This document shows, piece after piece, positions 13,201-26,600 of a DNA stretch of 64,000 bases. The DNA comes from Apis mellifera (Eukaryota; Arthropoda; Insecta; Hymenoptera; Apidae). A program made the position numbers and the translations under genes. Within the stretch, counting starts at the first letter, position 1, and each line of letters begins with the position of its first letter. The notes under the pieces are model-generated. The model was not told the origin of the DNA. It ran no database searches and saw only the letters and a list, made by a program, of their open reading frames with translations. The stretch covers positions 11,990,501 through 12,054,500 of the forward strand of contig NC_037641.1 of assembly GCF_003254395.2 (NCBI RefSeq). The letters are read 5' to 3'.

Positions 13201-16200
13201 ACGCGTATATCGCGTATACATGCACGCGACAAGGATGAAGAGAGAGAATTAGGTTGGTTGGTTGACAGATGGCCGACGGAGGCAGAGACGTCTATTGGCA
13301 CGGTTAGAAATTCGATCGGACAGAAAACGGAAATCGCATCGCGCTCCGAGAGAAGAAACGGCGAGGAGTTTTTATGGGTAAAATTCTGGTAGCAAAAAAA
13401 TTCACGAGCGCGGCTGAATGTCGCGCTGAATGTCGTTAAAAGGCGAGCTGGGGATCGCTGTAGAGGAGAATTACGAGGCGAAAATATAGGGGAAACGGAA
13501 AGTGCAACGGGGACGCGAGAGCCTACAAACGAAAATAGTTCTTGAAACAGTGCCAACCTTTGATACTCCTCGTATGAGTCCTCGCATCGGTAAATAAACA
13601 AAAGGTATATACGCCCGCGTGGACGCCTACTGCGAAAGAGTACTACGCACGAGATGGTCTTGGAATACACACGTGCTCGTTATTGGAATTCGAGCTTTTC
13701 GCACGATTTATAAAATATGAAAATAAACGAGATTGGATTCTTATCCGTTGATTCACGCGTGTGATATTTTATGCGCGATAAGGTATCCAATAATATATCG
13801 AAAATAATAAGAGTAAATAAGAGTAAAACAAAACGTTTTTAGATCAAACTTTTTTATTTATCGTATCCATTATTTTTCCCTCGCTATCTACGTGACCTAT
13901 TTCATATCTTTCTTACAAAATTTCATCTCCGATATCTTCCTCGTTTCGAAACTTTTCTCTTGTATTGCATCGATCGAAAATAAGTGACGAGCCGAAGAAA
14001 TAATATTCCAGAAGAATTTATCCAAACATTGTGGGTAAAGTTCGAGACATTTTTTTTTCTTTCCCTCGAATAAAACTAATTTCTCTTTCTTTCTAGTTCA
14101 ACGTTATAAGCGTAATAAATAATTCCGCTTTTGTGCTATCATCATTTTAAATCGTTATTTAATAATTGATGAAATTTCTGGGCCCAGCCAGTGAATTCAT
14201 TAGTATAGCTCTGCTCGGTATATAGATACAAATCTGTAGGATGTCTTAGATATTTATGGTGGCTCGATCGGTGTGATAAGTGCGCGCGGTTAGGGCGATA
14301 GGAGGGGGTTATATGCAAGGACGAAAACGCGCGTCTCGTTACATAGTGCTATTACGCACGAAATGTGCCGTGGCGCGAACATCTCCTCCTCCTCCTCCTT
14401 CCCCCCTTGCCCTCGACCTTCTCTTTCTTTCTTCCTTCCCATATCCCCGCTTACTCGCTCTTTCCCTCCAGCTGACCCAGCTTGTTTCGTTTCGAATTTA
14501 ACGATGGAAAATGCACCCTAGCCAAGTCGATAAGTTGCTCTTTTCCCCCCTCCCTTCCTCCGCTCCCCCTTTCTCCGTGCCCCTTCCCCTGCCGCTCCCC
14601 TCGTAGCCACCGTTTGTCCACCGTTTGGCTCGATAGGCGGTTTTTTGGCCGAATAAATTTGATAAAAACCATTCGGTACGAAACATTTTTCATCGAGAGG
14701 GAAGAATGGGCGGCGGTTGTTACGTTATGGCCTAACGACCAACGACGTACAACGACCGCTTCGCCTCCTTCCCTTCTCTTTCATCTTTCTAAAAATATCG
14801 TCGCTATACCTCGCAAATCTTTCGCTTTCAAGATTTTCGTGGGCAGGGGGAGGGGAGATAGAAGTTTTTTTTTTTCGTTTTCGAGAAATTCGCGTTAGAA
14901 TTTTCTTTGATATCGTTAATATCGTTGTACGAAAAAAAAGAAAAAATGAATCGTAGGTGGAACGAGACGAGACGGAACGAGAGTGAGTCACTGTTTAAGG
15001 GCAGGGACCGATACGAAAGCGTGCACTACTGCTATACGCCGTGTCTGTACGCCGCGTACCGGGGTGTAAAGAATGGCTCGATTAGAGACTTCTTTCACGC
15101 AGTATTCGCATTTACTTTTGGCAAACACGTGATATTCTTAAATTTACTCTTTATATATATATATATATATATATATATCGGATTTTCGTTGTATAAACGG
15201 TTATAATAATAAATAGTTGGAACGGAGCAAGATTTGACTGGGTTAATAATTTCTCTGAATCGATCCGGCGCTCGTTTCCGAGTTTGTGTACACGGGCGCG
15301 TAGGTTTGTCGGGTCAGCAGCCCCACAAGAGGGGTTCGTCCCTTTCTTATCACCGCGATACACCACGTACAGTGCATCGTAATCACGCTTCGCTAGTTAT
15401 CTGCCACTTTCCCGTAATTAAAAATATTATTCCGAATATTTTTTTACGCGAATACTTTTAATCCCAATAATCTGTCTACGATCCATATCAATTTGACGAT
15501 CCTCTGATATTCGTTCAATATTGTTAGGCGAAATGTAACGCGTCTTCGTTTCTTTTCTTCGTCCCAACAATGGAATGGAAAGCAAAGAAAAGAAAAGAAA
15601 AGAAGAAAAAGAAGAAGAAAATCCTTTTCCCTCGCGTTCGACAAGCTTCCCGACTTAAGAAATCTACGTGACTCGATTATACACGAGAGAGTTAACATTT
15701 GGAGGACGCCTCGAAAGAATGGAATACTTTGGACGAAATAACTGTATTAAAGATTCATACCGAGTCCAGATTTGCGGCAAAGATTTTTTTACCATTTTCG
15801 AATTATCTCGGATTCGAGTAAGTAAGTTTTACAAATTTTTTCCTCCTTCCAAAATATTCATACTACTACGTTTTCCTTCGAATTTATCACTCTGATCTCG
15901 ATCAGGAACGACTGTTCGAATAACGCGATATAATAGAAAGTAATAGCGGCAGTGATAGAAGTGGAGTGTAGGAAAAGGCAGCCGATCCGTTTTTTCGAAT
16001 CGTTGATTCGATCAATCGAGATCCCTTTTAATCGAGATCTATCCATTGGAGAAACGAATTAAGCCCGGCCGCCTCTATTTGTCGCGTAAACGTGGCACGT
16101 CTGAACCGACGAGTAGTCGTCGTGGTCTGGCAGCCGCGATCGATTCGGCCCGAAAGCGTCATTCTCCTCCTCGCGCCACGCTCGAAACATCTGGAACGTT

Positions 16201-19200
16201 ATTTTCAAACGAGATACACGCTTTCCATCTATCCCCATCTATCCAGCTAGTACATCGATCAGTTTTATACCGCATAATCATCGACGTCTCGATCTTCTTC
16301 CGCTCACGTTCCATTCAAATTTTCGCATCGATATTTCTGCTTGACTCGAAAACTCGATCGATATTTTTGCTCGACTCGAAAACTCAATCGATATAAATAT
16401 ATATATAATAATTGATGTCCTTCTTCCGTTCAAATTTTTGCATTGATCGATATTTTTGCTTGATTCGAAAACTCGATCGATATTTCTGCTCGACTCGAAA
16501 ATTCGATCGATATTTTTACTTGAAAATTCGATCGATATTTTTGCTCGACTCGAAAACTCGATCGATATTTTTGCTCGACTCGAAAACTCGATCGATACTT
16601 CTGCTCGACTCGAAAATTCGATCGATACATATAATAATCGTCGTCCTCCTTCCACTTTCATTCCTTTTAAATTTTCGCTTCGATATTTTTGTTTGACTCA
16701 AAAACTCGATCGATATATATAATAATCGATGTCCTCCTCCCTCTTTCATTCAAATTTTCGCATCGATCGATATTTCTACTCGACTCAAAAGCTCGATCGA
16801 TATTTCTGTTCGAAAATTCGATCGATATATATATAATAATCGACCTCCTTCCGCTCCCATTCCATTCAAATTTACACATCGATCGATATTTTTGCTCGAC
16901 TTGAAAACTCGATCGATATTTCTGCTCGACTCGAAAACTCGATCGATATATATAATAATCGACATCCTTCTTCCGCTCCCATTCAAATTTTCGCATGGAT
17001 CGATATTTTTGCTCGATTCGAAAACTCGATCGATATATATAATAATCGACATCTTTTCGCTCCCGTTCCATTAAAATTTTCGCATCGATCGATATTTTTG
17101 CTCGACTCGAAATCTCGATCGATATTTCTGTTCGACTCGAAAACTTCAAATTTTCGCATGGGTTGATATTTTTACTCGATTCGAAAACTCGATCGATATA
17201 TATAATAATCGATGATATATATAATTTCTCCTTCCTCTTTCATTCAAATTTTCGCATCGATCGATATTTTTGCTCGACTCGAAAACTCGATCGATATTTC
17301 TGCTCGACTCGAAAACTCGATCGATATTTCTGCTCGACTCGAAAACTCGATCGATATTTCTGCTCGACTCGAAAACTCGATCGATATTTCTGCTCGACTC
17401 GAAAATTCGATCGATATATATAAAAATCGACATCCTTCCGCTCCCGTTCCATTCAAATTTTTGTATCGATCGATATTTTTGCTCGACTTGAAAATTCGAT
17501 CGATATTTCTGCTCGATTCGAAAACTCGATCGATATTTCTGCTCGACTCGAAAATTCGATCGATATTTTTGCTCGACTCGAAAATTCGATCGATATTTTT
17601 GCTCGACTCGAAAATTCGATCGATATTTCTGCTCGATTCGAAAACTCGATCGATATTTCCGCTCGAAAATTCGATCGATATACATATTGGTTACATTTGC
17701 ACTCGTATTTCAGATACGGATCATTCTCTCGTTTTCTCGTATCTCTCGACGGGTACGTCGATGGTACGTTGCTGATTTGAACGAACGAGAATGAAAGGGA
17801 GATGAAAAGGAGAATCACGATCGTTTGATGAGAATGCGGTGCATCGTGATTTATGGAGGAAAAGACAGGGCCGAGCGCGGCGGTCGACGACCCGATTTTA
17901 ATTTAACGCATCGCGACGCGTCTAGATTAAAGTAAGCGACGCGCGATCTTTCGGCTCGAGGAGTTTCGCGAGATATATAGATGAATGGCAGAAAGGGTTT
18001 TCATCTGTTGTTCATCTGTTCTTCTCCGATCCCCCTCGAGGATGCCACGAATTGTATCACGATTTTCAATTATATTTTTCGTGGAGAAGCTTTAGAGAGG
18101 ATGGAAGAGGTGTTTACGCGAGTCTGTGGGAATTTTTATACGGTTTGGAAGGAAGGGAAGAGAGGAGAGGGCAGAGAAAATAGCAACGGATGAGATGAAT
18201 AATGAAATAACGGTGGACTGTAAGTAGCGGAGAGGCGCGCACGATGCGTATATCGAGGAGTCTCGAGAAAAGAGAATACTCCTCGAGGATCGATCGAAGC
18301 GCACCCTTCACTGTTGCAATTACTTGCAGGAGTGGGCGAACGAGATTCGATCGAGCCTCTTAATTAACGGACCCGATATCATGCATCTGGCTCATCCTCC
18401 ACCGATACCTGCCACCGATTCAATGTCAAATATGAGCCTGCCAAACAATGGTCGGGGGAAATCGGTCAAAAATCTTCTTTCGACGATTGAAATAAATTTC
18501 GTATGGAGTAGCGGCAATTTAGAATGGAAAGGGAATGGAAGAATAGTTGAACAGATCTGGGAAACAATAATAAAAAATTAGTCAAAAATCTTCTTTCGAT
18601 GGAATGATAAATTTCATTGAATAATTAGTGACAATTTAAAATAGAAAGAGAAGGAAGAATAGTTGAAAAATCAGTGAAAAATCTTCTTTCGACAATCGAA
18701 TGATAAATTTCGTTCGGAATAGTTGCAATTTAGAATGGAAAGAGAAGGAAGAATAGTTGAACAGATCTGGGAAACAATAATCAAAAATCAGTCAAAAATC
18801 TTCTTTCCATGATCGAATGATAAATTTCGTCGAATAGTTAGTGATAATTTAGAATAGAAAGAGAAGGAAGAATAGTTGAAAAATCAGTGAAAAATCTTCT
18901 TTCGACAATCGAATGATAAATTTCGTTCGGAATAGTTGCAATTTAGAATGGAAAGAGAAGGAAGAATAGTTGAACAGATCTGGGAAACAATAATCAAAAA
19001 TCAGTCAAAAATCTTCTTTCTATGATCGAATGATAAATTTCGTCGAATAGTTAGTGATAATTTAGAATAGAAAGAGAAGGAAGAATAGTTGAAAAATCTT
19101 CTTTCGACGATTGAAATAAATTTCGTATGGAGTAGCAGCAATTTAGAATGGAAAGAGAATGGAAGAATAGTTGAACAGATCTGTGAAACAATAATCAAAA

Positions 19201-20651
19201 ATTAGTTAAAAATCTTCTTTCGGTGGAATGATAAATTTCGTCGAATAATTAATGCCAATTTAGAAGGAAAGGACAGGAAAGAGCAGAATGATTGATAAAT
19301 CTGGGAAACAATAATCAAAAATCAGTGAAAAATCGTCTTTCGATGATCGAATAAAATAAATTTCGTCGAATTTAGAATAGAAAGAGAAGGAAGAATAGTT
19401 GAAAAATCAGTGAAAAATCTTCTTTCGACGATCGAATGATAAATTTCGTTCAGAATAGCTGCAATTTAGAATGGAAAGAGAAGAAAGAATAGTTGAAAAA
19501 TCTGCGAAATAATAATCAAAAATCAGTGAAAAATCTTCTTTCGATGATCGAATAATAAATTTCGTTCGGAATAGCTGCAATTTAGAATGGAAAGAAAAGG
19601 AAGAATAGTTAACAGATCGTTGAAACTATTGTTGAAACTATAAAAAAAAAATCCAAAATCTTCTTTTGATGATCGAATGATAAATTTCGTCGAATAATTA
19701 GCGGTGATTTAAAATAGAAAGAGAGAGAAAAACAGAATGATTGACAAAAATCTATGAAACAATAATCAAAAATCAGTGAAAATTCTTCGAATAAAATAAA
19801 TTTCGAATAATTAGTGGTGATTTAGAATAGAAAGAAAGGAAAGAGCAGAATGATTGACAAATTTATTGATTGACAAATATTGACAATTGACAAATAATAA
19901 TCAAAGATCGAATGATAAATTTCATGGAACAATTAGTGCCAATTTAGAATGGAAAGAGAGAGAAAAACAAAATGATTGACAAATCTGCGAAACAATAATC
20001 AAAAATCAATGAAAAAATCTTCTTTCGACGATCGAGTAAAATAAATTTCGTGCCAATTTAAAATAAAAAGAAAAGTGAGAACGATTGACGAATTTAGAAA
20101 AAACAAAAATTGAAAATCGTGCAAAAATCTTCTTTCGACGAGTAAAATAAATTTCGTACCAATTTAGAATAAAAAGAAACGGAACGATTAACGAATTTAG
20201 AAAACAAAAATCGTGCAAAAACCTTCTTTCGACGATCGAGTAAAATAAATTTCGTGCCAATTTAAAATAAAAAGAAAAGTGAGAACGATTGACGAATTTA
20301 GAAAAAAACAAAAATTGAAAATCGTGCAAAAATCTTCTTTCGACGAGTAAAATAAATTTCGTACCAATTTAGAATAAAAAGAAACGGAACGATTAACGAA
20401 TTTAGAAAACAAAAATCGTGCAAAAACCTTCTTTCGACGATCGAGTAAAATAAATTTCGTGCCAATTTAAAATAAAAAGAAAAGTGAGAACGATTCACGA
20501 ATTTAGAAAACAAAAATCGAAAATCGTGCAAAAACGTTCTTTCTTCGATCGAACGAAATAAATTTCGTCGAATAATTAGTGCCAATTTAAAATGGAAGGA
20601 AAGAACGTTGACGAATCTGCATAACTAATTTGCCAATGGTTACGACGAGAA

Positions 20652-20690
<39 letters not shown>

Positions 20691-23600
20691 CAATCATCTA
20701 TTTCCGCCCCCAAAGTTGAGGAGTAAAACTGTGAAAATTAGGTAGGACGAAGTTGCGGCCACGGCTAATTCGAGAGAAGTAACTTAATTACTCCCCGGCA
20801 TGAACTACTACCTGAACGCGCCGCACGCTCACATCGAAAGAACGGCGGACGCGTGAACGAATCGATAAGAAGATTCGTCGCGTATTCGTAAATCGTCGGT
20901 TCGTCGTTCCAATAATAACAATAATTCGCCCCGTACGATAGCAAAGGAGAGCGATAAAGAAAAGTGCGAGGGAGAGATTTAACGGGTATCTTTTGGTTAC
21001 AGACGGAGCTCTCGCAAAATTTGCAGCAACTGTCGGAAAGAGCTCGGTCGACCACGGAATTCATTCAGAGGCTGAAAGGGATGACCGACAAAGTGCACGT
21101 GAGTATTTATTTTTAAATTCCACCTCCACAGTTTCCGCCGTGAAATTACTCAAGAACTAAATTGCTCCCTCTCCTCTCTCCTTTCTTTCTCTACACATAT
21201 CGTATCATTACATTCGACTCGCCCTCCATTTTCTTTCCTTCCAATGGCCGTCGATCGATTTCGATTTCCCATTATATTCCATCTTAGGGAATATAAATGT
21301 AACGTTGAACGATGTTATCTGTCGGTAGGAGGAGTGCGTGGCCCTGGAGGAGGAGGTGGAGGACAGGGTGGCGAATTTGGTGAGCCTTTTGCAGGCGAGG
21401 AAGTCGCGGTTGATCGAGGCCGCCCGGCAAACGCGGGAGGCGAGGGTGCGCTCTCTGAGGGACCAAGTGGCCAGATGCGCGTCCCATCTGCAGGCGACCA
21501 CCGCACTGCTCACATTCTGCATCGAGGCGCTCAAGGAGAACGACAGCGCCGCCTTCCTTCAGATAGGCGGAATGCTGTCGGTCCGCGCGGCGACCGCCGC
21601 CGGCTCTTGGGGCGGCGCCGAGGGGGTGCAAGAAATTGCTCGGCTCCCGTTGCTCGATCTCACTCTCGATGACAAACCGTTGCGACGCGCTATCGATCAA
21701 CTTACCTTTGTTCAGTTGAAACGTAAGCTCTCTTACTCTTTCTCTCTTTCTCTCTCTCTTTTTCTCTCTCTCTCGTCGAAATTATTCGATCCCCAGCGTT
21801 TCTCTTCGTTGCTCCTCCTTCTCTCATTTCCCTTCCTCTCTTCGTGAAAAAAGAAAAGGAAAAGTTAAACTTTTCGATCGTGTCAGTGTTAAATGGTTGT
21901 TAAATCTTGTTTTGGAAGCAAGTGGAGTCTCGTTCCTTCTTTTTCTTTTCTTTTTCTTGAATCGAACGATCTCCAGTTTGTCGACCAACGCGAAAAAAGA
22001 CGGTGGAAAATTATTCCGTTTTAATAATATTGATGGAACGATTGCCTCATGTTGGACGCAGCATCGGAAGGAGAAGAGCGATACCCGATTGCAGGTAATT
22101 CTTCGTCGAAAGAAATTGCAGAAATTATTCCTCTCTCTCTCTTTCTCGAGAGAGGATCCATCTTATTTATTATATTTCTTTCTTCTTCTTCTTCTTTTTC
22201 AACAGTAAGAAACGATATTAGTTTACGAAGAAAATGTCTCTGTCCTTTTTGTTTCTTCTGTAAAAAAAAAAAAAAGAAAAATCTTTCGTACATTTCCCGT
22301 ATATTCGCGCGAAAGTTTGTGAAAAACTTTTTTATCGACGGAGCGTGTCTCCGAGGCGAACATTTCGTGAACGTTTCGACAATGGCTTCGTTTCAAGAAA
22401 AATTGTCGGTAAAGTTGAGAAAAAGATTCGTTTTCCCCATCTCGCGAATCGATCGATAACAAACGTGCGCCTTCGAAGATAAAATAAAAAATAATCTGAA
22501 ACGATGATTCTTCTTTTCTTTCTTTCTTTCTCTTTCTCTTTCTCTTTCTCTCCTTTTTTTCTCTACCGTCTCATTTCTTTCCCTCAGCCCCCGGAGCGCC
22601 GATATTGATACCGGAAGAGTGCAGCGCGGAGAACAACAGCGTGACAGTCGCCTGGCAACCGCCACCTGGTCACGGAATCGTTGGGTGTGCCGGTCAAAGG
22701 GGGCCCGCCATTGAAGGATACTTGCTGGAATTGGACGACGGATGTGGCGGTGAATTCAGGGTAAACGAGTGATGTTTATTATTATTAAAATAAATATTTA
22801 TTATATATTATTAATATATAAATATTGTACATTAATTTTTATTATATACATATATATATATATATGGAGTATGAATTCGAGTAATTCGGCGAGGAGGAAA
22901 GTCGGAAGCATCCGAAAAGGGAAACGTTCAAACAAATTAATCGTCGAATGTGTGTTGATCAGGAGGTGTACTGTGGTCGAGAAACGATCTGCACCGTGGA
23001 CGGATTGCATTTCAACTCTCTGTACAATGCCAGGGTGAGGGCGTTCAACAGCGCCGGGGAAGGCGAGTATTCCGAGTTGATCGGCCTCCAGACTGCCGAG
23101 GGTGAGTCTCTTCTTCGCGCTCCCGATTATATTTTTCCCGGATCGAGTGGAAGAGATGATGAACGAGAAACGAAAATAAAAGTTTTGGATAAAACCGATC
23201 GATCGATGATTCATCGATCTGTAACGAGAATAAAATTAATCTCATCCGAGGTCGACAATTTTTTCAAAAAATTTGGGAAAACCGGTCTTCTTATTATATC
23301 CTCGTGGAGAGAAACGATATATTAATATAGCCGATCTGTGATTCATCGATACGATCGGCAATGTGTCGCAATGGGAATAAAAGGAAACGGGTCGAAGTTA
23401 TATGCTTACGATGTGGAGAGAAAGGTTAGCATATAATGTATAGCCGATTTATTTACCGATCTGTGGCAATGAATCGCGAGAATAATATTAGATTTTGAAT
23501 CGATTGCGTGTCGTTATATTTTTTTAACATGGAGAAAAAGGATATAATATATAACCGATCTATTTACCGATCTGTAGCAATGAATCGCGAAAATAATATT

Positions 23601-26600
23601 AGATTTTGAACCAATTGCGTGTAGTTATATTCTTTTAACATGGAGAAAAACGATATAATATATAACCGATTTATTTACCGATTTGTAGCAATGAATCGCG
23701 AGAATTAAATTAGATTCATGTGACAATTTGGGGAAACGCGTCTCATTATATCTTACAACAAATATAAAATATAATCGATCTATTTACCGATCTATAGCAA
23801 TGAGGATAATATTAGATTTTGAACCAAAAATGTGGGAATACGCATTTCGTTATATCTTTAATAATAAATAATATCTTTAACAAGAAAAAAATGTTACGAT
23901 ATAAAATATAACCGATCTATTTACCGATCCGTAGCAATGAAAAACGATATAATATATAACCGATCTATTTACCGATCTGTAGCAATGAAGATAATATTAG
24001 ATTTTGAATATTGAAAATGTGAAGAAACGCGTCTCGTTATATTCTTTTAACATGGAGAAAAACGATATAATATATATAGCTGATTTATTTACCGATCTGC
24101 AGCGAATCATTAGAATAAAATTCACGATTCATTGGAGCCGATTTTATGGAAACGCGTCTCGTTATATTCTTACAAGGAGAAAAAATGTTACAATATAAAA
24201 TATAACCGATTTATTTACCGATCCATAGCAATGAAAATAGAAAAACGATATAATATATAACCGATCTATTTACCGATCCGTAGCAATGAGAATAACATTA
24301 AATTTTGAATCGAAAATGTGAAGAAACGCGTCTCGTTATATTCTTTTAACACGGAGAAAAAGATATATAATATATAACCGATCTATTTACCGATCTAATA
24401 GCAATGAGGATAACATTAAATTTTGAACATTGAAAATATGGGGAAACGCGTCTCGTTATATCTTTACAACAAGGAGAAAAAACAATATAAAATATACCCG
24501 ATTACAATATAAAATATATAACCGATCTATTTACCGATCTTTAACAATGAGAATAACATTAAATATTGAAAATGTGTCTCGTTATATTCTTTTAACATGA
24601 AGAAAAACAATATAATATATAACCGATTTATTTACCGATCTTTAGCAATGAAGATAACATTAAATTTTGAACATTAAAAATGTGGGAAAACGCGTGTCGT
24701 TATATTCTTTTAACACGAAGAAAAACGATATAACATATAATTAATCTGTAGCAACGAATCTCGAGAATAAAATTAAAAATTCATCAGAGGCGACAATTTG
24801 TATAAACGCGTCTCGTTATATCCTTGCAACGCGTAGAAGGAACGTTACGGAATTCGCGTTCACACGTAACGATATATATATAGGCAGTGGACGGGTGGTG
24901 TTTCCGGTTTCGATTTCGCGGCGTTTAGTTTCCGATATATATATGGAATCACGGCCGCCACGCTCGAGTTTATCCACTCGATTTCGTCGCTCGTCATTCG
25001 AGAACAATAGCCGGCTAGAAACGGTGGCCGCCGCAAGCAAGCAGAATCGATCGGTCGATTATTTACCGAGGGATACGTATCGCTTTGTTCGACAGTGGCA
25101 TGGTTCTCGTGGGCGACCGGGGCATCCGGTATACCGCAGGAGGTATCAATTTCCGAGGACGCGATGAGCGCGTCCTGCGAAGGTTACGAACACCGAGTTG
25201 TCCTTTCCAGCGTTGGATTTTCACGGGGCGTTCATTATTGGGAATTAACCATCGATCGCTATCACGCCGACACCGATCCCGCCTTCGGTGTGGCCAGGGC
25301 CGAGGTGTCGCGGGACAGAATGCTCGGTGAGTATATCTCCTTTCTCTCTCTTTCTTCTTTCTTTTTAAACGAACGAATTTTCGGAATGGAACATATTATC
25401 AATTACCCTTTGCTTAATTCGATGATCACTTCGATTCCAACGATCACGATATTTATTCATCTTTCTGGATCTTCATGCTTCTAATTTCGACAGTTTATTG
25501 GCAATAAGTTTTTGAATTTCATAGAATATGGTTCGAATGAGAGATGATTTTTTTCGAAATTTATGAAATTACAAATAGAGAGGAATTAGTTATATCGTAA
25601 ATGGAGAGCACAAATTTTCTTTCTTTATAATATATATTATATTATTCTTTATAATATATATTATAAAATAAGATATTAATAAAATTAAAATATAAAAGTT
25701 ACGAAACGATCACGATATTTATTTACGATTTATCTTTCTGGATCTTCAAGCTTCTAATTTATTGAGAAATTTACGAAATTACAGTTTATTGAGAAATTTA
25801 CGAAATTAGTTGGACGGTGAATGGGAAAGCACAAATTTTCTCCCTTTATATAAAATAAGATATTAATAAAATATTAAAATACAAAAGTTACGAAACGATT
25901 ATATTTATTTAGGATTCGTCTTTCTGGATCTTCATGCTTTTAATTTACAGTTTATTGAAAAATTTACAAAATTACACAGAACAGAAACAGAATTATTGGA
26001 TAGTGAATAGGAGAGCACAAATTTTCTTCCTTTATATACGTGAAATAAGACACTAATAAAATATTAAAATATAAAAGTTACGAAACGATCACGATATTCA
26101 TTTACGATTCATCTTTCTGGATCTTTATATTTCTAATTTCAACAGTTTATTGGCAATAAGTTTTTGAATTTCATAAAATGTGGTTCGAATGAGAGATGAT
26201 TTTAAAATTTACGAAATTATAAACAGAGAGGAATTAATTATATTGTGAATGAGAGAGCAGAAATTTTCTTTCTTTATATAAAGATATTAATAAAATATTA
26301 AAATATAAAAATTACGAAATGATCACGATATTTATTTACGATTCATTTTTGTGGATCTTCATATTTCTAATTTACAATTTATTGGCAATAAATTTTCGTA
26401 GTATGTGGTAACTTTGAAATTTACAAAATTACAAACAGAGAAGAATTAATTATACCGTGAATGGAGAGCACAAATTTTCTTCCTTTATATAATAAGACAC
26501 TAAAATAAAATATTAAAATATTATATATAAATTTATAATATTATATATAAATTTAAAAGTTTCGAAACGATCGCGATATTTATTTACGATTCATCTTTCT

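Noticed and set aside
16278..17818. Long open frames on both strands (up to ~187 codons) over the 30-bp minisatellite
   Set aside because: They are decapeptide repeats that follow from a stop-free unit divisible by three; frames on opposite strands overlap fully and no start, splice or domain signal supports coding.
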